Shown here piece after piece: positions 62,904 through 64,000 of a stretch of 64,000 bases of DNA. The notes beneath the pieces are model-generated. The model worked only from the letters and a program-made list of their open reading frames with translations. It did no database searches and had not been told where the DNA came from. Origin of the DNA: Pseudozyma flocculosa PF-1 (lineage: Eukaryota; Basidiomycota; Ustilaginomycetes; Ustilaginales; Ustilaginaceae); the NCBI RefSeq assembly GCF_000417875.1, contig NW_006920873.1, positions 665,067 through 729,066 on the forward strand, read 5' to 3'. Each line of letters begins with the position of its first letter. Positions within the stretch are counted from its first letter, which is position 1. Made by a program: the position numbers and the translations under genes.

Positions 62904-64000
62904 ATGAGCCAGCCCGGTGACTTTGATGGTGAGTCTCTGCTGAGAGACGATGGCGCGGTTACGGGTTCAGCACTCACACGCGCGTCCCGCCGTTGCGTCC
63001 ATCTCGTCCAGCCGTCCGCAAGGACATTATCGCCGTTCTGAAGCAGCCCAAGTACGACGATGGATCTGCCGGCCCGGTCCTCGTCCGTCTTGCATGGCAC
63101 GCCAGCGGCACCTATTGCAAGGAGACCGACACCGGTGGAAGCAACGGAGCCGGCATGCGGTACGAGGCAGAGGGTGGAGACCCGGCCAGTGAGTAGTGCG
63201 GTCGAGGTTCGCTGCCCTGTGACTCCGTGCCTCGATCATCGCGGTCGCTGAAACTCAGACAACCTTTCTGCTTTCTTCGCTCGTGCGCAGATGCTGGTCT
63301 CCAGCACGCCCGTGTCTTCCTCGAGCCCATTAAGGAGAAGCACTCGTGGATCACGTACGCCGACTGTGAGTTGATCCGAGTAGGGACTAGGGCATTCCAC
63401 GCAGGATCAACCCGTCCTCTGACAGCTCGACATGCTCCGTTCTGCTTCCCTCTGCGGCCATACAGTGTGGACGCTCGCTGGTGTAGTCGCGATCCAGGCC
63501 ATGGGCGGCCCCGAGATCCAGTGGAAGCCTGGCCGCACCGACTTTGTCGATGACTCGCTGCTGCCCCCTCGTGGCCGCCTTCCCGACGCTGCGCAGGCCG
63601 CCGATCACCTGAGGCACATCTTCTACCGCATGGGCTTCAACGACCAGGAGATTGTCGCCCTGTCCGGTGCTCACAACCTCGGACGCTGCCACGCCGACCG
63701 TTCCGGTTTCGAGGGCCCCTGGGTCAACTCGCCGACGCGCTTCTCGAACCAGTACTACAAGCTGCTGCTCAAGCTGCAGTGGAAGCCCAAGAAGTGGGAC
63801 GGCAACTTCCAATACGCCGCCAAGGCGCCCGGCGCCGACGACGACGACGAGGAGCTCATGATGCTGCCGACCGACTATGCGCTGATCCAGGACGATAAGT
63901 TCCGGCCATGGGTGCAGAAGTACGCCGAGGACCGCGACCTCTTCTTCAGCGACTTTGCCAAGGTGTTTGCCAAGCTCATTGAGCTCGGCGTCTACCGCGA
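62904..64000 (+). CDS. CCP1: Cytochrome c peroxidase type class I heme peroxidase, 3' end beyond the window
   Basis: Reduces hydrogen peroxide with electrons from cytochrome c. Exons 62904-62928, 63012-63188, 63291-63365 and 63466 to the edge. Motifs: [20 protein letters not shown], distal heme pocket [42 protein letters not shown], the proximal His of [11 protein letters not shown], and [15 protein letters not shown], whose Trp corresponds to the radical site of cytochrome c peroxidase. [19 protein letters not shown] follows. The first exon encodes only MSQPGDFD, so there is no mitochondrial presequence; this fits the cytosolic or unassigned fungal branch, related to hybrid ascorbate/cytochrome c peroxidases, better than mitochondrial Ccp1. 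The frame is open at the window end. Confidence 0.92.

Overview
This window reads as nuclear DNA of a GC-rich basidiomycete fungus, probably of the Ustilaginomycotina (smut and relatives) type. The reasons are densely packed genes on both strands, short GT-AG introns (roughly 75-170 bp, donors mostly GTGAGT), a strong preference for C or G at third codon positions, and fungal gene families: the eisosome protein Pil1, the mitochondrial protein Mgr2, an AIM18-type chalcone-isomerase-like protein, and a yeast-type metallothionein. The lineage is inferred. No rRNA, tRNA or CRISPR was recognised.

Layout. 0-10.4 kb: ADE4 (runs off the left edge), MAP2, a nine-exon macrodomain gene with two microexons, MGR2, and methylenetetrahydrofolate reductase. 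10.5-14.7 kb: a gene-poor island carrying a 1.5 kb element with long modular inverted arms, plus related debris and microsatellites. 14.8-27.8 kb: a small Q/N-rich membrane protein, PIL1, a lysine/alanine-repeat coiled-coil protein, PRPP synthetase, CPD photolyase and a sugar transporter. 27.8-30.4 kb: no gene seen. 30.4-46.9 kb: secreted GH3 beta-glucosidase, a Pex8-like protein, an orphan coiled-coil protein, GNA1, the AIM18-like protein, a DHA1-type MFS transporter, an unknown membrane protein, and a gene that joins mitochondrial ribosomal protein bL9m to a BolA domain in one reading frame. 47.3-48.1 kb: a second copy, one arm only, of the inverted-arm element, directly upstream of COQ1. 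48.5-64 kb: COQ1, secreted carboxylesterase, 25S rRNA m5C methyltransferase (RCM1/NSUN5), a type I Hsp40, OTU1, a metallothionein, inorganic pyrophosphatase, and cytochrome c peroxidase (runs off the right edge).

The genes do not form one pathway cluster. Themes do recur. Several are nucleotide, folate or PRPP enzymes (ADE4, PRS, MTHFR, pyrophosphatase), and several are mitochondrial (MGR2, AIM18-like, bL9m-BolA, COQ1). Photolyase and pyrophosphatase each have two in-frame starts that could give mitochondrial and non-mitochondrial forms.

The least conventional items are the bL9m-BolA joined frame, the dispersed inverted-arm element family with palindrome-rich interiors, the 8-nt and 14-nt microexons of the macrodomain gene, and the 52-residue metallothionein assembled from three tiny exons. 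Exon boundaries were set by eye from splice consensus, frame continuity and family conservation; none has been checked against transcripts.
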